A stretch of DNA of 17,005 nucleotides from a candidate division NPL-UPA2 bacterium (GCA_018725205.1 QLUB01000027.1:1-17005), one strand, 5' to 3'; shown: positions 1 to 6,641, numbered from the stretch's first letter. Numbers and translations are program-made. Notes: generated from the letters alone by a model not told the origin.

Positions 1-276
1 TCGCAGTTTGCGCATCAGTTCCGGCTTGGGGACAGCATAGACTAACCCGCGCGGGTCGATGGTCACAACGCCGTCAGCAAATGTAGCCTGTACGCCAAGG
101 CCGCGTAGAATACCACAGAAGACCCGCACATCAGTTAAGTCGGGTACATTTTCAATCGTCACGGGTTCATCGGCTAACAGCGCGGCCGGGATAGCCGCCA
201 AAGCCACGTACTTTGAACCGCTTACGGTTACTTCGCCATGTAACCGTGTTTTTCCTTTCACCAACACACTCGTCAT
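1..276 (-). CDS. murA: UDP-N-acetylglucosamine 1-carboxyvinyltransferase (MurA-like), N-terminal 92 residues, partial
   Basis: The minus-strand reading frame from ATG at 276 runs off the left edge. The visible part matches the start of MurA/EPSP-synthase-fold enzymes: a beta strand with VKGKTRLHGEVTVSGSK, then a helix with AAIPAALLADEPVTIENVPDL and a GLGV segment. MurA transfers enolpyruvate from PEP to UDP-GlcNAc in the cytoplasm, the first committed step of peptidoglycan synthesis. A GAGGG ribosome binding site lies about 7 bases before the ATG. Numbering falls as in E. coli MurA, with Lys22 present, but the next residue, almost always Asn23, is Tyr. The family call is firm. Whether this is the main MurA or a divergent paralogue cannot be decided from 92 residues; the Asn23 change leans towards a paralogue. 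It is transcribed divergently from the riboswitch-controlled permease. Confidence 0.85.
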   Translation of the reverse strand, partial: MTSVLVKGKTRLHGEVTVSGSKYVALAAIPAALLADEPVTIENVPDLTDVRVFCGILRGLGVQATFADGVVTIDPRGLVYAVPKPELMRKLR

Positions 277-331
277 TGCATCGCCCTCGTCTTCTTCTAT
301 GCCCTTTATTATCCTAGAGCAGGCGCGCAAT

Positions 332-400
332 GTCAACCGTCAACCGTCAACCGCAACCGTCAAACCGCAACCGTCAACCGCTTCTTGCTTCTTGCCTCCT
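332..400. repeat. Heptanucleotide repeat array (GTCAACC / GCTTCTT units)
   Basis: About ten tandem units, each starting with G and mostly 7 bases long. There are three GTCAACC copies, then units of 6, 8 and 6 bases (GCAACC, GTCAAACC, GCAACC), then GTCAACC, GCTTCTT twice and GCCTCCT. The array lies between the divergent murA-like gene and the riboswitch. Its right part overlaps the -35 hexamer of the proposed promoter. Two other heptamer arrays occur in this window (4697-4822 and 10832-10860). Confidence 0.8.
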
Positions 401-413
401 GCAATGTTATCAT
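385..413 (+). promoter_or_regulatory. Predicted sigma-A promoter for the riboswitch and permease
   Basis: TTGCTT at 385-390 and TATCAT at 408-413 are separated by 17 bases. The predicted start near 420 is just before the first base of the riboswitch P1 stem. The -35 element is built from the last repeat units of the heptamer array. This is inference from spacing and hexamer similarity. Confidence 0.5.
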
Positions 414-423
414 TAAGCCGACC

Positions 424-515
424 GTGAGGGGAGTAGCTTACTTGCGTCAGTCGTCATCACGTGCCTAGCTTAGGCACCGGCTGCGCACAAGGGTTGCCTT
501 GAAGCCAGACCTCTG
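424..515 (+). promoter_or_regulatory. yybP-ykoY manganese riboswitch
   Basis: The RNA can be folded by eye into the yybP-ykoY architecture. P1 pairs GAGG (426-429) with CCTC (510-513). The conserved L1 sequence GGGGAGTAGC (428-437) follows. TGCG (443-446) pairs with CGCA (484-487), and CAGTCG (448-453) with CGGCTG (478-483). The conserved internal loop GTCGTCA...CACG (450-461) sits opposite CACCGGCT (475-482). A GTGCCTA/TAGGCAC hairpin (461-477) caps the arm, and CAAGG/CCTTG (488-501) forms the side hairpin before the closing GCCAGACC. The family binds Mn2+ between L1 and L3 and is generally an ON switch. Here the 3' strand of P1 is shared with the terminator stem that follows, so ligand-stabilised P1 would block termination and turn on the permease gene. 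The assignment rests on recall of the consensus, not on a covariance search. Confidence 0.85.
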
Positions 516-540
516 TTCGCATCGGCGGGCAGAGGTTTTT
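509..540 (+). terminator. Intrinsic terminator, expression platform of the Mn2+ riboswitch
   Basis: ACCTCTG (509-515) pairs with CAGAGGT (530-536) around a 14-base loop, followed by a run of five T (536-540). The CCTC part of the 5' arm is also the 3' strand of riboswitch P1, so the two structures exclude each other. Transcription would stop here when the aptamer is empty. Confidence 0.8.
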
Positions 541-574
541 GTCTGCGGTTAAATTGCGTGGGGGTGTTTGTAGG

Positions 575-1837
575 TTGAATGATCAGGTCTTGGCTGTATT
601 AGTCTTTGCCGTCACGTTCTTCTTGTTTATCCTTAACCGTGATCGGGGCCTGCTCTACGTATGGGTAGGCAGTCTGGTGCTCCTAGTGTTAGGGGTGATC
701 ACGGCGCGTGACGCTTGGCAGGCCCTCAACTGGAACGTGCTCGGCATTTTCTTTGGCACCATGATTCTAGCCGAGCTGTTTGTGCTGTCGCAGGCCCCGG
801 CCTTTCTCGCCACAAAAATGGTAAACGCGGCTGGCAGCGCCCCCGTAGCTCTCCTAGCCATTGTGGCTTTTGCCAGTGCTCTTTCCTCCTTTATAGAAAA
901 TGTTGCTGCGGTGTTTATTGCCGCGCCGCTCGCCTTTGAAACCGCTAAACGGGTAAAGGTATCCCCTGTCCCCGTACTGATTGCCGTCGCCACAGCGTCC
1001 AACCTGCAGGGTGTCGCTACTATGATTGGCGACTCGCCCAGTATGATGCTGGCTACAGCTGCGCACATGACTTTTGCGGACTTTTTCTGGATGCAGGGCC
1101 GGCCCGGCATCTTCTTTGCAGTGCAGCTTGGGGCCATAGCGGTGGGCGGCATTTTGTACTTGTTCTTCCGCGACGCACAGGGCAGAGCGGGAAAAAGACC
1201 TGCCCCTAAAGTCTTTTCTTGGACCCCGTCGCTCTTGATTGTGCTCCTCGTCCTGACACTCGCTGCTTCTTCTTTTATCCCCGACCGCCCAGATGCTCTA
1301 CCGGGCCTGATCACGGCCTCTTTTGGTGTACTGGCATTGCTCTGGAACTCCCGCCGGGAGCTGTTTACAATGGAGCTAACCAAATTAGACTGGCAGACCT
1401 TCTTTTTGCTGGCTGGCTTATTTGTGCTGATTAGCGGCCTCAGCGTGTCCGGGGTAGTTGCCACCGTGGCGGATTACATGAGCGCCTTTGCCGGGGAGTC
1501 AGTACTAACGGCTTTTGTCATGATTGTGCTGGTGTCAGTCGCCGTGTCCGCAATTGTGGACAACATCCCTTACACCATCGCCATGCTCCCGGTTACACAG
1601 CTTTTGGCCGAACGCATGGGAGTGAATCCCCTCCCCCTATTGTTCGCCCTCGTACTGAGCACAAGTCTGGGCGGCAATATAACGCCCATTGGAGCGTCAG
1701 CCAACGTAGTGGCTGTAGGCATGCTCAAACGCCAAGGCTATTCTGTTTCGTTCTTTGAGTTCTTTAGGATTGGATTCCCAGTCACTGTGACCGCCGTGAC
1801 CCTAGGCGCGCTGTTTATCTGGTTTGTCTGGATGTAG
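575..1837 (+). CDS. ArsB/NhaD-family (ion transporter superfamily) permease, candidate Mn2+-induced exporter
   Basis: A polytopic inner-membrane protein of 420 residues built as two related halves. Each half has a membrane segment with a buried polar motif (IENVAAVFIAAPLAF in the N-half, VDNIPYTIAMLPV in the C-half) followed by a re-entrant loop motif (IGDSPSMML and GGNITPIGASANVVA). This is the pattern of the CitMHS/ArsB/NhaD permeases, which move anions such as arsenite or exchange Na+ and H+. The frame is open from a TTG at 539, but that codon lies in the terminator U-tract. TTG 575, with GGGGGTG 8 bases upstream and the sequence MNDQVLAVLVF, is the better start. The upstream Mn2+ riboswitch argues for a role in Mn2+ (or other divalent metal) efflux or in coping with metal stress. 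The transported ion cannot be read from the sequence. Only 5 bases separate its stop from the stop of the convergent gerAC. Confidence 0.85.
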   Translation: MNDQVLAVLVFAVTFFLFILNRDRGLLYVWVGSLVLLVLGVITARDAWQALNWNVLGIFFGTMILAELFVLSQAPAFLATKMVNAAGSAPVALLAIVAFASALSSFIENVAAVFIAAPLAFETAKRVKVSPVPVLIAVATASNLQGVATMIGDSPSMMLATAAHMTFADFFWMQGRPGIFFAVQLGAIAVGGILYLFFRDAQGRAGKRPAPKVFSWTPSLLIVLLVLTLAASSFIPDRPDALPGLITASFGVLALLWNSRRELFTMELTKLDWQTFFLLAGLFVLISGLSVSGVVATVADYMSAFAGESVLTAFVMIVLVSVAVSAIVDNIPYTIAMLPVTQLLAERMGVNPLPLLFALVLSTSLGGNITPIGASANVVAVGMLKRQGYSVSFFEFFRIGFPVTVTAVTLGALFIWFVWM

Positions 1838-1842
1838 ACGAG

Positions 1843-3051
1843 TCACTGCCTCCGCACTGCAAAGAGCCGCGCCAACATGCTGGTATCACGCAACCTAGCC
1901 TTTGTCTTGACACTTGCGGTCATCTGCCTGTACAGCTCGCTCCAGCGCGGCTCTAGATGGCCCCAAGTTGTTGGTTGCCTGCGGTAAATCATATTACCGA
2001 TACTCAAGCCGTCGCTCCCGATCTGCTGCATAAGGGTCAAGAGTGCGGTCACTTGCGCTGTTACAGAATCTTCTAGCACTGTAGTTATCGGCTTTGGCCC
2101 GTACTCACGCAGATCGTATCCGCCGCGCGTCTCGGTTAAACTGGCGTCAATCTCGATATTTACGTGTAAAGCTACGCTCCCCCCGGGCGATACGTGTGGC
2201 TTAAAATGCGGGCGAAAGCGCAGAAAGCGTACGGCCATGACCCCGCCCGGCGCGGTAGGATGGACAATGGTCATTGCGCCCTGATCCACGTCGCCTGTTA
2301 GCAGCGTAAATATCTGTGTCTGGAACACATCCAACTCATGCACCCACCTGTCGCGCACAAACAACGCGGTGCGTCCTATAGATACCTCCATTAGCTGCTG
2401 CCCCTGTTGACCCGTGCCGCCTGCGGGTTGATGGCCGGCAGCTTCTATGCGTAAGGGGGTAAGGTCAAGTATAGGCAGCGCTAGCTCACTGCCAATTCCC
2501 GTCAGTGTGTTGACGACTGTGTAGAACGCCACGAGGCGTCCGAGCGGCGCGCGCCTCAGGTTTGACAAGAGGCGCAGGATGTCCTCCCCAGGCGCACCGC
2601 CAATGCCGGAACGAGCATGCAGAACTTCCTCCGCACTTCCCGCAGCAACTACTGCAAGTACGGAGCCGCGAATCTCTATCTTCCCATGGACACCTGCGAC
2701 CACACCCCCAATCCCTGCTCGCGCCAGCTCTTCCCCAAAAACTAGGAAGCCTAAGTGCATAAGGAAGGGCTCCCGCCGAATGTGCCCGAGCAACAGCGAG
2801 AGAGCCTCAGTAACGGTAGCTGCTTCGACCGTCAGAACGCGCAAATTAGGCACACCAACTGCTCCTCCATCCGCGCCTGCCCTAGTAGGAGGAGTAATTA
2901 GCGCGGATACCTTAATTGTCCCGAGGCGCGTGCCTACGTCAAAGCCAAGGCCCATAATCGGGGCCAGTTCGGTTATCTCGTCCATGTCCCAGCAGCCGGT
3001 CAGCATAAAGCAAGCGAGGCTAATCAGTGCTACTATTGCCAGCAGTCGCAC
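1843..3051 (-). CDS. gerAC: Spore germination lipoprotein, Ger(x)C family
   Basis: A 402-residue protein with a lipoprotein signal peptide: a hydrophobic stretch at residues 2-17 ending in the lipobox LTGC (Cys20), then the family hallmark CWDMDEITELAPIMGLGFD. Length and layout fit GerAC/GerBC/GerKC, the lipid-anchored C subunit of the germinant receptor in the spore inner membrane. The start is GTG at 3051, chosen because AAGGAGGGG lies 7 bases upstream and the signal peptide follows directly. It overlaps the 3' end of the broken gerAB by 32 bases. The frame is fully open although the A and B subunits upstream are damaged, so it may be an orphan left by recent loss, or it may serve another receptor. 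Confidence 0.9.
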   Translation of the reverse strand: MRLLAIVALISLACFMLTGCWDMDEITELAPIMGLGFDVGTRLGTIKVSALITPPTRAGADGGAVGVPNLRVLTVEAATVTEALSLLLGHIRREPFLMHLGFLVFGEELARAGIGGVVAGVHGKIEIRGSVLAVVAAGSAEEVLHARSGIGGAPGEDILRLLSNLRRAPLGRLVAFYTVVNTLTGIGSELALPILDLTPLRIEAAGHQPAGGTGQQGQQLMEVSIGRTALFVRDRWVHELDVFQTQIFTLLTGDVDQGAMTIVHPTAPGGVMAVRFLRFRPHFKPHVSPGGSVALHVNIEIDASLTETRGGYDLREYGPKPITTVLEDSVTAQVTALLTLMQQIGSDGLSIGNMIYRRQPTTWGHLEPRWSELYRQMTASVKTKARLRDTSMLARLFAVRRQ

Positions 3052-3915
3052 TGTTTTTCCCCTCCTTCCTGTTTCTCAACCACGCGATCAGCCAGATCAG
3101 GGGTAGGAAAGCGTACATTAACATAAAAAAGGTGTTGTCCACGCGACTTATGGAAGCCACCAGCTCCGTAACACTCCCTGGCAGTGTGGAAATGGCGAGG
3201 AATAGCCCTCCCACCGCCAAGGCGCGGTACGGTTGCCGAAAGCCCACGTAGATGCCGCGCAAACTCTCCGAGACTAAGACAAACGAAGCAGTCACTTTAA
3301 CATACGAGAAGATGGCCCACACCGGATAGAGGAGCCCCTCGAGGCCATGAAGAAAGAACCCGATGTGAATGACCTGCGTCAACCCACGGAAGCGCGAGGT
3401 ATGCCGCGTGGGCAATAAGTATAGGAGGCTCCCCGAACAGAGGCTGAAGATTTTCTATCTTCACCACACGGGCGGCAATTAGGATGTAGACCGCGACAAT
3501 CGGCATGACCACCAACATGAGTAGCTCCAAGGTGCGCATAAATACCTCGAACCCCCGCAGGTCAGTTAACACGACGAGAAATAGCAGCGCCGCGTTGAGC
3601 ACCATTTGGGGAGTGTCAGGCAGGGCGACCGCCTGCGTGACCATACCGCTCTGACCCACCAAGAGCCCGCCTAACCACGGGCCCAGCCAAGCGCGCACCG
3701 CCCCCGAAGTCACCTGATGGTCCGCGGGAGACCAGCCCCATGGCCATAAAGACCCACGGCAAAGCCACTACAAAGGCCAGCAGCACGGATACCCACCCTG
3801 CGGCACCGGCTAACGGCACCACCACACCGGCAACAGGGAAAAAGACCGTCCCAATCGTTACCGCCAGAATGGCGAAAGCCGCGTGAAAGTGGTTGATGCG
3901 CACGTCAAGCTTCAC
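3020..3915 (-). pseudogene. gerAB: Degraded gerAB-type spore germination permease (three frames, internal deletions)
   Basis: Homology to the B subunit of GerA-type receptors (an APC-superfamily membrane protein) continues across three minus-strand frames. The N-terminal piece starts at GTG 3915 (MKLDVRINHFHAAFAIL...) and carries two membrane segments up to about 3718. The middle piece (about 3713-3400) contains LGPWLGG, a PDTP motif and the RGFEV...E segment. The C-terminal piece (about 3400-3020) holds the last membrane segments. The joined length is about 298 residues against about 365 for the family. The segment between LGPWLGG and PDTP is roughly 20 residues too short (third membrane helix), and about 45 residues are missing near the second frame change. 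A functional permease is therefore unlikely. Simple sequencing errors would explain frame changes but not missing segments. Confidence 0.8.
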
Positions 3916-3938
3916 CGCCACGCCCCCTCTTTGAACCT

Positions 3939-4636
3939 TTAGTTTCGCCCATACGCCGAACGTTCTCGGTCTGCAGTGATGGGCGGAGTGTTTGCCAGTG
4001 CAAAGGGTGAGAGCGGATACATATAGGGATAGCCAAACGAGCGCAAGGCAGAAACCTGCAGCGCTAACAAGATCAGGCCCCACATGGCGCCGAAAAGACC
4101 TAAGGTGCTGCAAAACACCAATACAATATACTTTAGTACGCGCAGGGGCCCAAGCATCGAGGGTGATGGCTGCGTAAACGTAGCTAGGCCGGGCAGCGAG
4201 ACAATAATCACTTTGCCCGGGCTGACAAACCCCGCTTGCACTGCCGCTTGCCCGAGAATAATGCCCCCCACTATGCCCAGCGCCTGCCCGACGCGCATGG
4301 GCATACGCGTACTCGCCTCCACAATAAGGTCAAAGGCAATTAGCAGCACAAACATCTCGGCCACCGTGGGAAGCGGCACTCCCTCACGCGCAGTCTGAAT
4401 GGAGCGAAACAGCGCTGGTGGCAGGATGCCGTGGTGAAAACTTATCGCAGCCACCCAGAGACCGGGCAGGAAGATTGCAATTAGCGCAACTCTAGGTCGC
4501 CCTCTTTCCCCAAAAGCCGCTTAAGCGTCTCACAGTCCGCTTCGAGGTTCCCCGTAAGCTCGCCTGATTTTGCTTTGCGCGTGTGATACCCAAGCGAGCG
4601 CGGTCTTCTAGGCAAACTCCTCGCTCTCCTAGCCAT
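3939..4636 (-). pseudogene. gerAA: Degraded gerAA-type germinant receptor A subunit (large internal deletion)
   Basis: The gene starts at ATG 4636, behind GGGGAGGTGA, and reads 51 residues to a stop at 4481. The end of this piece (NLEADCETLKRLLGKEGDLELR) is typical of the start of GerAA proteins, where residues like NLExLKxxLGxSxDLVVR begin the soluble domain. In another frame, from about 4493 to 3939, the C-terminal membrane domain follows: LPGLWVAAISFHHGILPP, then REGVPLP, RMPMRVGQALGIVGGIILGQAAVQAG and LRSFGYPYMYPLSPF. Intact GerAA is about 480-530 residues. Only about 235 remain, so roughly 250 residues spanning the rest of the soluble domain and the first membrane helices are gone. It lies 23 bases upstream of the broken gerAB in the usual A-B-C order. 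Confidence 0.82.
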
Positions 4637-4696
4637 CAGCAGTCACCTCCCCCCAGCTATAGTCTTTCATTATTAGGGAGGGTTATCCACTGAGTG

Positions 4697-4822
4697 GCTA
4701 GCCGCGAGAGGCTTTCCGCTTTCCGCTGGCGGCGAGAGGCTTTCCGCTAGCCGCGAGAGGCTGTCCGCTGCCCGCTTTCCGCTTTCCGCTGGCGGCTGGC
4801 GGCTGGCGGCTGGCGGCTTTGC
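4697..4822. repeat. Exact-register heptanucleotide array, 18 units
   Basis: The 126 bases divide without remainder into 18 heptamers, all starting with GC. In order: GCTAGCC, GCGAGAG, GCTTTCC, GCTTTCC, GCTGGCG, GCGAGAG, GCTTTCC, GCTAGCC, GCGAGAG, GCTGTCC, GCTGCCC, GCTTTCC, GCTTTCC, four GCTGGCG and GCTTTGC. The trio GCTAGCC-GCGAGAG-GCTTTCC occurs at the start, and GCTAGCC-GCGAGAG recurs in the middle. The array lies between the divergent gerA remnant and the hydrogenase operon and ends exactly where the AT-rich promoter region begins. It is not a CRISPR array because there are no spacers. Confidence 0.9.
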
Positions 4823-4847
4823 TTGTGATATATTTAACATATATATG
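4819..4847 (+). promoter_or_regulatory. Distal promoter with Rex-like operator upstream of the hydrogenase operon
   Basis: TTGCTT (4819-4824) and TATATG (4842-4847) lie 17 bases apart. Between them, at 4823-4840, is TTGTGATATATTTAACAT, which resembles the Rex consensus TTGTGA/TTGTTAA-N-TTAACAA/TCACAA. Rex is the NADH/NAD+-sensing repressor of fermentation and hydrogenase genes in Gram-positive anaerobes. Its placement inside the promoter suits repression. The half-sites match at four of six positions, so the call is moderate. Total distance to the first gene is about 120 bases. Confidence 0.42.
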
Positions 4848-4920
4848 TTCCCTATTTCACTAGGTTGCGCCCACACATGTCACCACCAAGTACTTAAAGT
4901 CCTAATATTAAGATTATCAT

Positions 4921-4949
4921 TTGTTAAGAATTTGTGATATTATTATCAT
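4921..4949 (+). promoter_or_regulatory. Proximal promoter of the hydrogenase operon
   Basis: TTGTTA (4921-4926) and TATCAT (4944-4949) are 17 bases apart in an AT-rich stretch. The predicted start near 4956 would leave almost no leader before the ribosome binding site AGAGGGGG (4951-4958), which is a reason for caution. A small inverted repeat, TGATA-N4-TATCA, covers 4936-4949 and ATTATCATT occurs twice (4913-4921 and 4942-4950), so a regulator could bind here. Confidence 0.4.
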
Positions 4950-4964
4950 TAGAGGGGGTGCATC

Positions 4965-6254
4965 GTGTCATATTTTCATTCTGTACGCCTCGACGCCGAA
5001 CGCTGCAAAGGCTGCACTAACTGCATTAAGCTGTGCCCCACCGAGGCTATTCGCGTGCGCGAGGGCAAGGCCGTCATCAAGGAAGAGCGGTGCATCGACT
5101 GCGGCGAGTGCATCCGCGTCTGCCCAAACAACGCCAAGAGCGCGTACAGCGATGGGTTACACATGCTTAAGAACTTTGAGTACCGCATCGCTTTGCCTGC
5201 GCCATCGCTGTATGGCCAATTTAGACACGATGTCGCCCCTAGGCAAATACAAAGCGCCTTTCGTCTCCTAGGTTTTGACGACGTTTTTGAAGTGGGTCAG
5301 GCGGCAGATTACATCACTTGCGCCATGCGCATCTTCTTAAGAGAAAACCCTGATACAACATGGATTTCTTCAAGCTGCCCGGCCATAGTGCGCCTTGTTC
5401 AAGTAAGGTTCCCAGAGCTCTTGCCCCAACTTATGCCGCTTGACACGCCCATGGAACTGGCCGCGCAGCTTGCTAAGCAGCGCGCGTACGCCCAGTGGGG
5501 GCCGAGCACGCAAGTAGGGGCGTTCTTTATTACACCCTGTCCGGCTAAGACCACATCCGTGCATCAACCCGAAGGGAACCCCTCCCATGTAGATGGCACA
5601 ATTTCCATCAGCGAAGCTTACGGGGCCTTGCTTAAGGTATTGCCCGTAGCCGACGAGGCATCCCCTACCCACATGAGCCAGCATGGTTCCGGATGGGCGC
5701 TGCCGGGCGGCGAGATTACTGCGCTTGGCAAGTCGCGCAGTCTCGCCGCAAACGGTGTGCGCGATGTGTCCCTCCTGTTTGAGGAACTTGAGCTCGGGCA
5801 TCTCGAAGGCATTGACTTTATTGAAGCGCAGGCCTGCCCGGGTGGGTGTCTCGGCGGGCCCTTAACAGTGACTAATGCCTTTGTGTCTAGAGCGCGCTTA
5901 GAACGGCTTCTGCATATGCTTCCGGTGCTCGCAACAGAGGACTGCGCGCACATCACCCCACTTATCTCCTTTACACAGCCGCTTCGCCCCCGCCCCATTC
6001 TGCCGCTTGACAGTGACGTTTCTGCCGCTATCCGTCTGCTAGAACAATTAGAGGAACTCCTGCAGGGCCTACCACAGCTTGACTGCGGCGCATGTGGCGC
6101 ACCGAACTGCCGCGCTCTCGCCGAAGACATCGTACGAGGGCTGGCCACCGAGACGGATTGCGTAATTAAGCTGCGAGAAAGAGTTAAGCGCCTCGCCTTA
6201 GAAATGGTGGATCTCGCCACTAAACTACCGCCCGCTATGGGCAGAGAGGGATAG
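4965..6254 (+). CDS. Sensory-type [FeFe] hydrogenase-like protein (HydS-like; 2x[4Fe-4S], H-cluster domain, C-terminal FeS domain)
   Basis: This 429-residue cytoplasmic protein starts at GTG 4965 behind AGAGGGGG. It has a bacterial ferredoxin domain (C14-C17-C20-C24P and C43-C46-C49-C53P), an [FeFe]-hydrogenase large-subunit domain (about 75-320), and a C-terminal [4Fe-4S] domain with C374-x2-C377-x4-C382...C399. All four H-cluster cysteine positions can be matched: C138 (SSSCPA), C192 (TPCPAK, with Lys195), and C291 and C295 (ACPGGCLGG). Several catalytic-type residues differ. The proton-relay Cys before the first ligand is Ser137, the MPC methionine is Thr190, the Glu after the lysine is lost, and the GGGxP tail is GGPLT. 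This pattern fits the sensory hydrogenases (groups C and D) rather than turnover enzymes; the lack of a PAS domain favours group D. As first gene of the hyd operon it probably senses H2 or redox state. Confidence 0.82.
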   Translation: MSYFHSVRLDAERCKGCTNCIKLCPTEAIRVREGKAVIKEERCIDCGECIRVCPNNAKSAYSDGLHMLKNFEYRIALPAPSLYGQFRHDVAPRQIQSAFRLLGFDDVFEVGQAADYITCAMRIFLRENPDTTWISSSCPAIVRLVQVRFPELLPQLMPLDTPMELAAQLAKQRAYAQWGPSTQVGAFFITPCPAKTTSVHQPEGNPSHVDGTISISEAYGALLKVLPVADEASPTHMSQHGSGWALPGGEITALGKSRSLAANGVRDVSLLFEELELGHLEGIDFIEAQACPGGCLGGPLTVTNAFVSRARLERLLHMLPVLATEDCAHITPLISFTQPLRPRPILPLDSDVSAAIRLLEQLEELLQGLPQLDCGACGAPNCRALAEDIVRGLATETDCVIKLRERVKRLALEMVDLATKLPPAMGREG

Positions 6255-6257
6255 TTT

Positions 6258-6641
6258 ATGCCGTACCTAGATGAAATCATTAAGTCCCTAGGCCTTACGG
6301 TGCTCACACCGCTTAAGTCGCCGCCTCTCGAAGTGGAGTACGCCTGCGCGTCAGACCTCCTGAGCAACGTCATGGCCACGTGCCCCGGGCACTGCCTTTG
6401 GATCACGGTGCAATGCCACATGAATGTTGTCGGCGTAGCCTCTTTGCTCGACGTACAGGCGGTGGTGCTGGTGGGCGGTGCCGTGCCCGACCAAGCTGTG
6501 CTGAAAAAGGCACGCGAGGTGGGAGTAACGCTGCTTGCCACCCACGACTCGGCCTTTAATCTATGCGGCAGGCTTTACAGCCTCGGCATCCGCGGCGTAC
6601 GCAGACACGAACTGAACCAAAAATCCGGGGGTGTGCTATGA
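6258..6641 (+). CDS. DRTGG-domain protein of the hydrogenase operon
   Basis: A small 127-residue protein starting at ATG 6258, 3 bases after the previous stop, with GAGAGGGA as ribosome binding site. The fold signature is that of DRTGG domains, which also occur in CBS/phosphotransacetylase-linked proteins: an N-terminal VEYACASDLLSNVMAT segment, a beta strand with WITVQCHMNVVGVASLLDVQAVVLVGG, then a helix with PDQAVLKKAREVGVTLLAT. Such proteins often sit beside sensory [FeFe] hydrogenases. They are presumed regulatory, possibly binding a nucleotide-like ligand, but no reaction is known. The stop overlaps the next start in ATGA. Confidence 0.75.
   Translation: MPYLDEIIKSLGLTVLTPLKSPPLEVEYACASDLLSNVMATCPGHCLWITVQCHMNVVGVASLLDVQAVVLVGGAVPDQAVLKKAREVGVTLLATHDSAFNLCGRLYSLGIRGVRRHELNQKSGGVL

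Noticed and set aside
332..400. CRISPR-like array
   Set aside because: The units are 6-8 bases with no spacers and no cas genes nearby; it is a plain short tandem repeat.
59..427. Plus-strand open frame across the murA-like gene and the repeat array
   Set aside because: It lies antisense to murA, continues through tandem repeats, and overlaps the promoter region of the riboswitch.
655..1464. Long minus-strand open frame (269 codons) opposite the permease
   Set aside because: It is the shadow of a clear polytopic membrane protein and has no recognisable domain.
1838..1842. Bidirectional terminator between the convergent permease and gerAC genes
   Set aside because: Only 5 bases separate the two stops and no hairpin with a T-run was seen there.
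3020..3915. gerAB frame changes as sequencing or assembly errors only
   Set aside because: The joined protein is about 65 residues too short and lacks a membrane helix, and gerAA next to it has a separate large deletion, so true decay is more likely, though errors may add to it.
4673..4876. Minus-strand open frame of 67 codons through the heptamer array
   Set aside because: Its sequence is only the translation of the 7-bp repeats, with no ribosome binding site and no family resemblance.
4932..4951. Second Rex site (TTGTGATATTATTATCATTA)
   Set aside because: The left half fits, but the right half TATCATTA does not match TTAACAA or TCACAA; it is kept only as a small inverted repeat within the proximal promoter.
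5618..6541. Long minus-strand open frame (307 codons) opposite the first hydrogenase gene
   Set aside because: It runs antisense across two well-supported genes, is rich in Ser/Arg and Pro in the way shadows of GC-rich genes are, and shows no motif.
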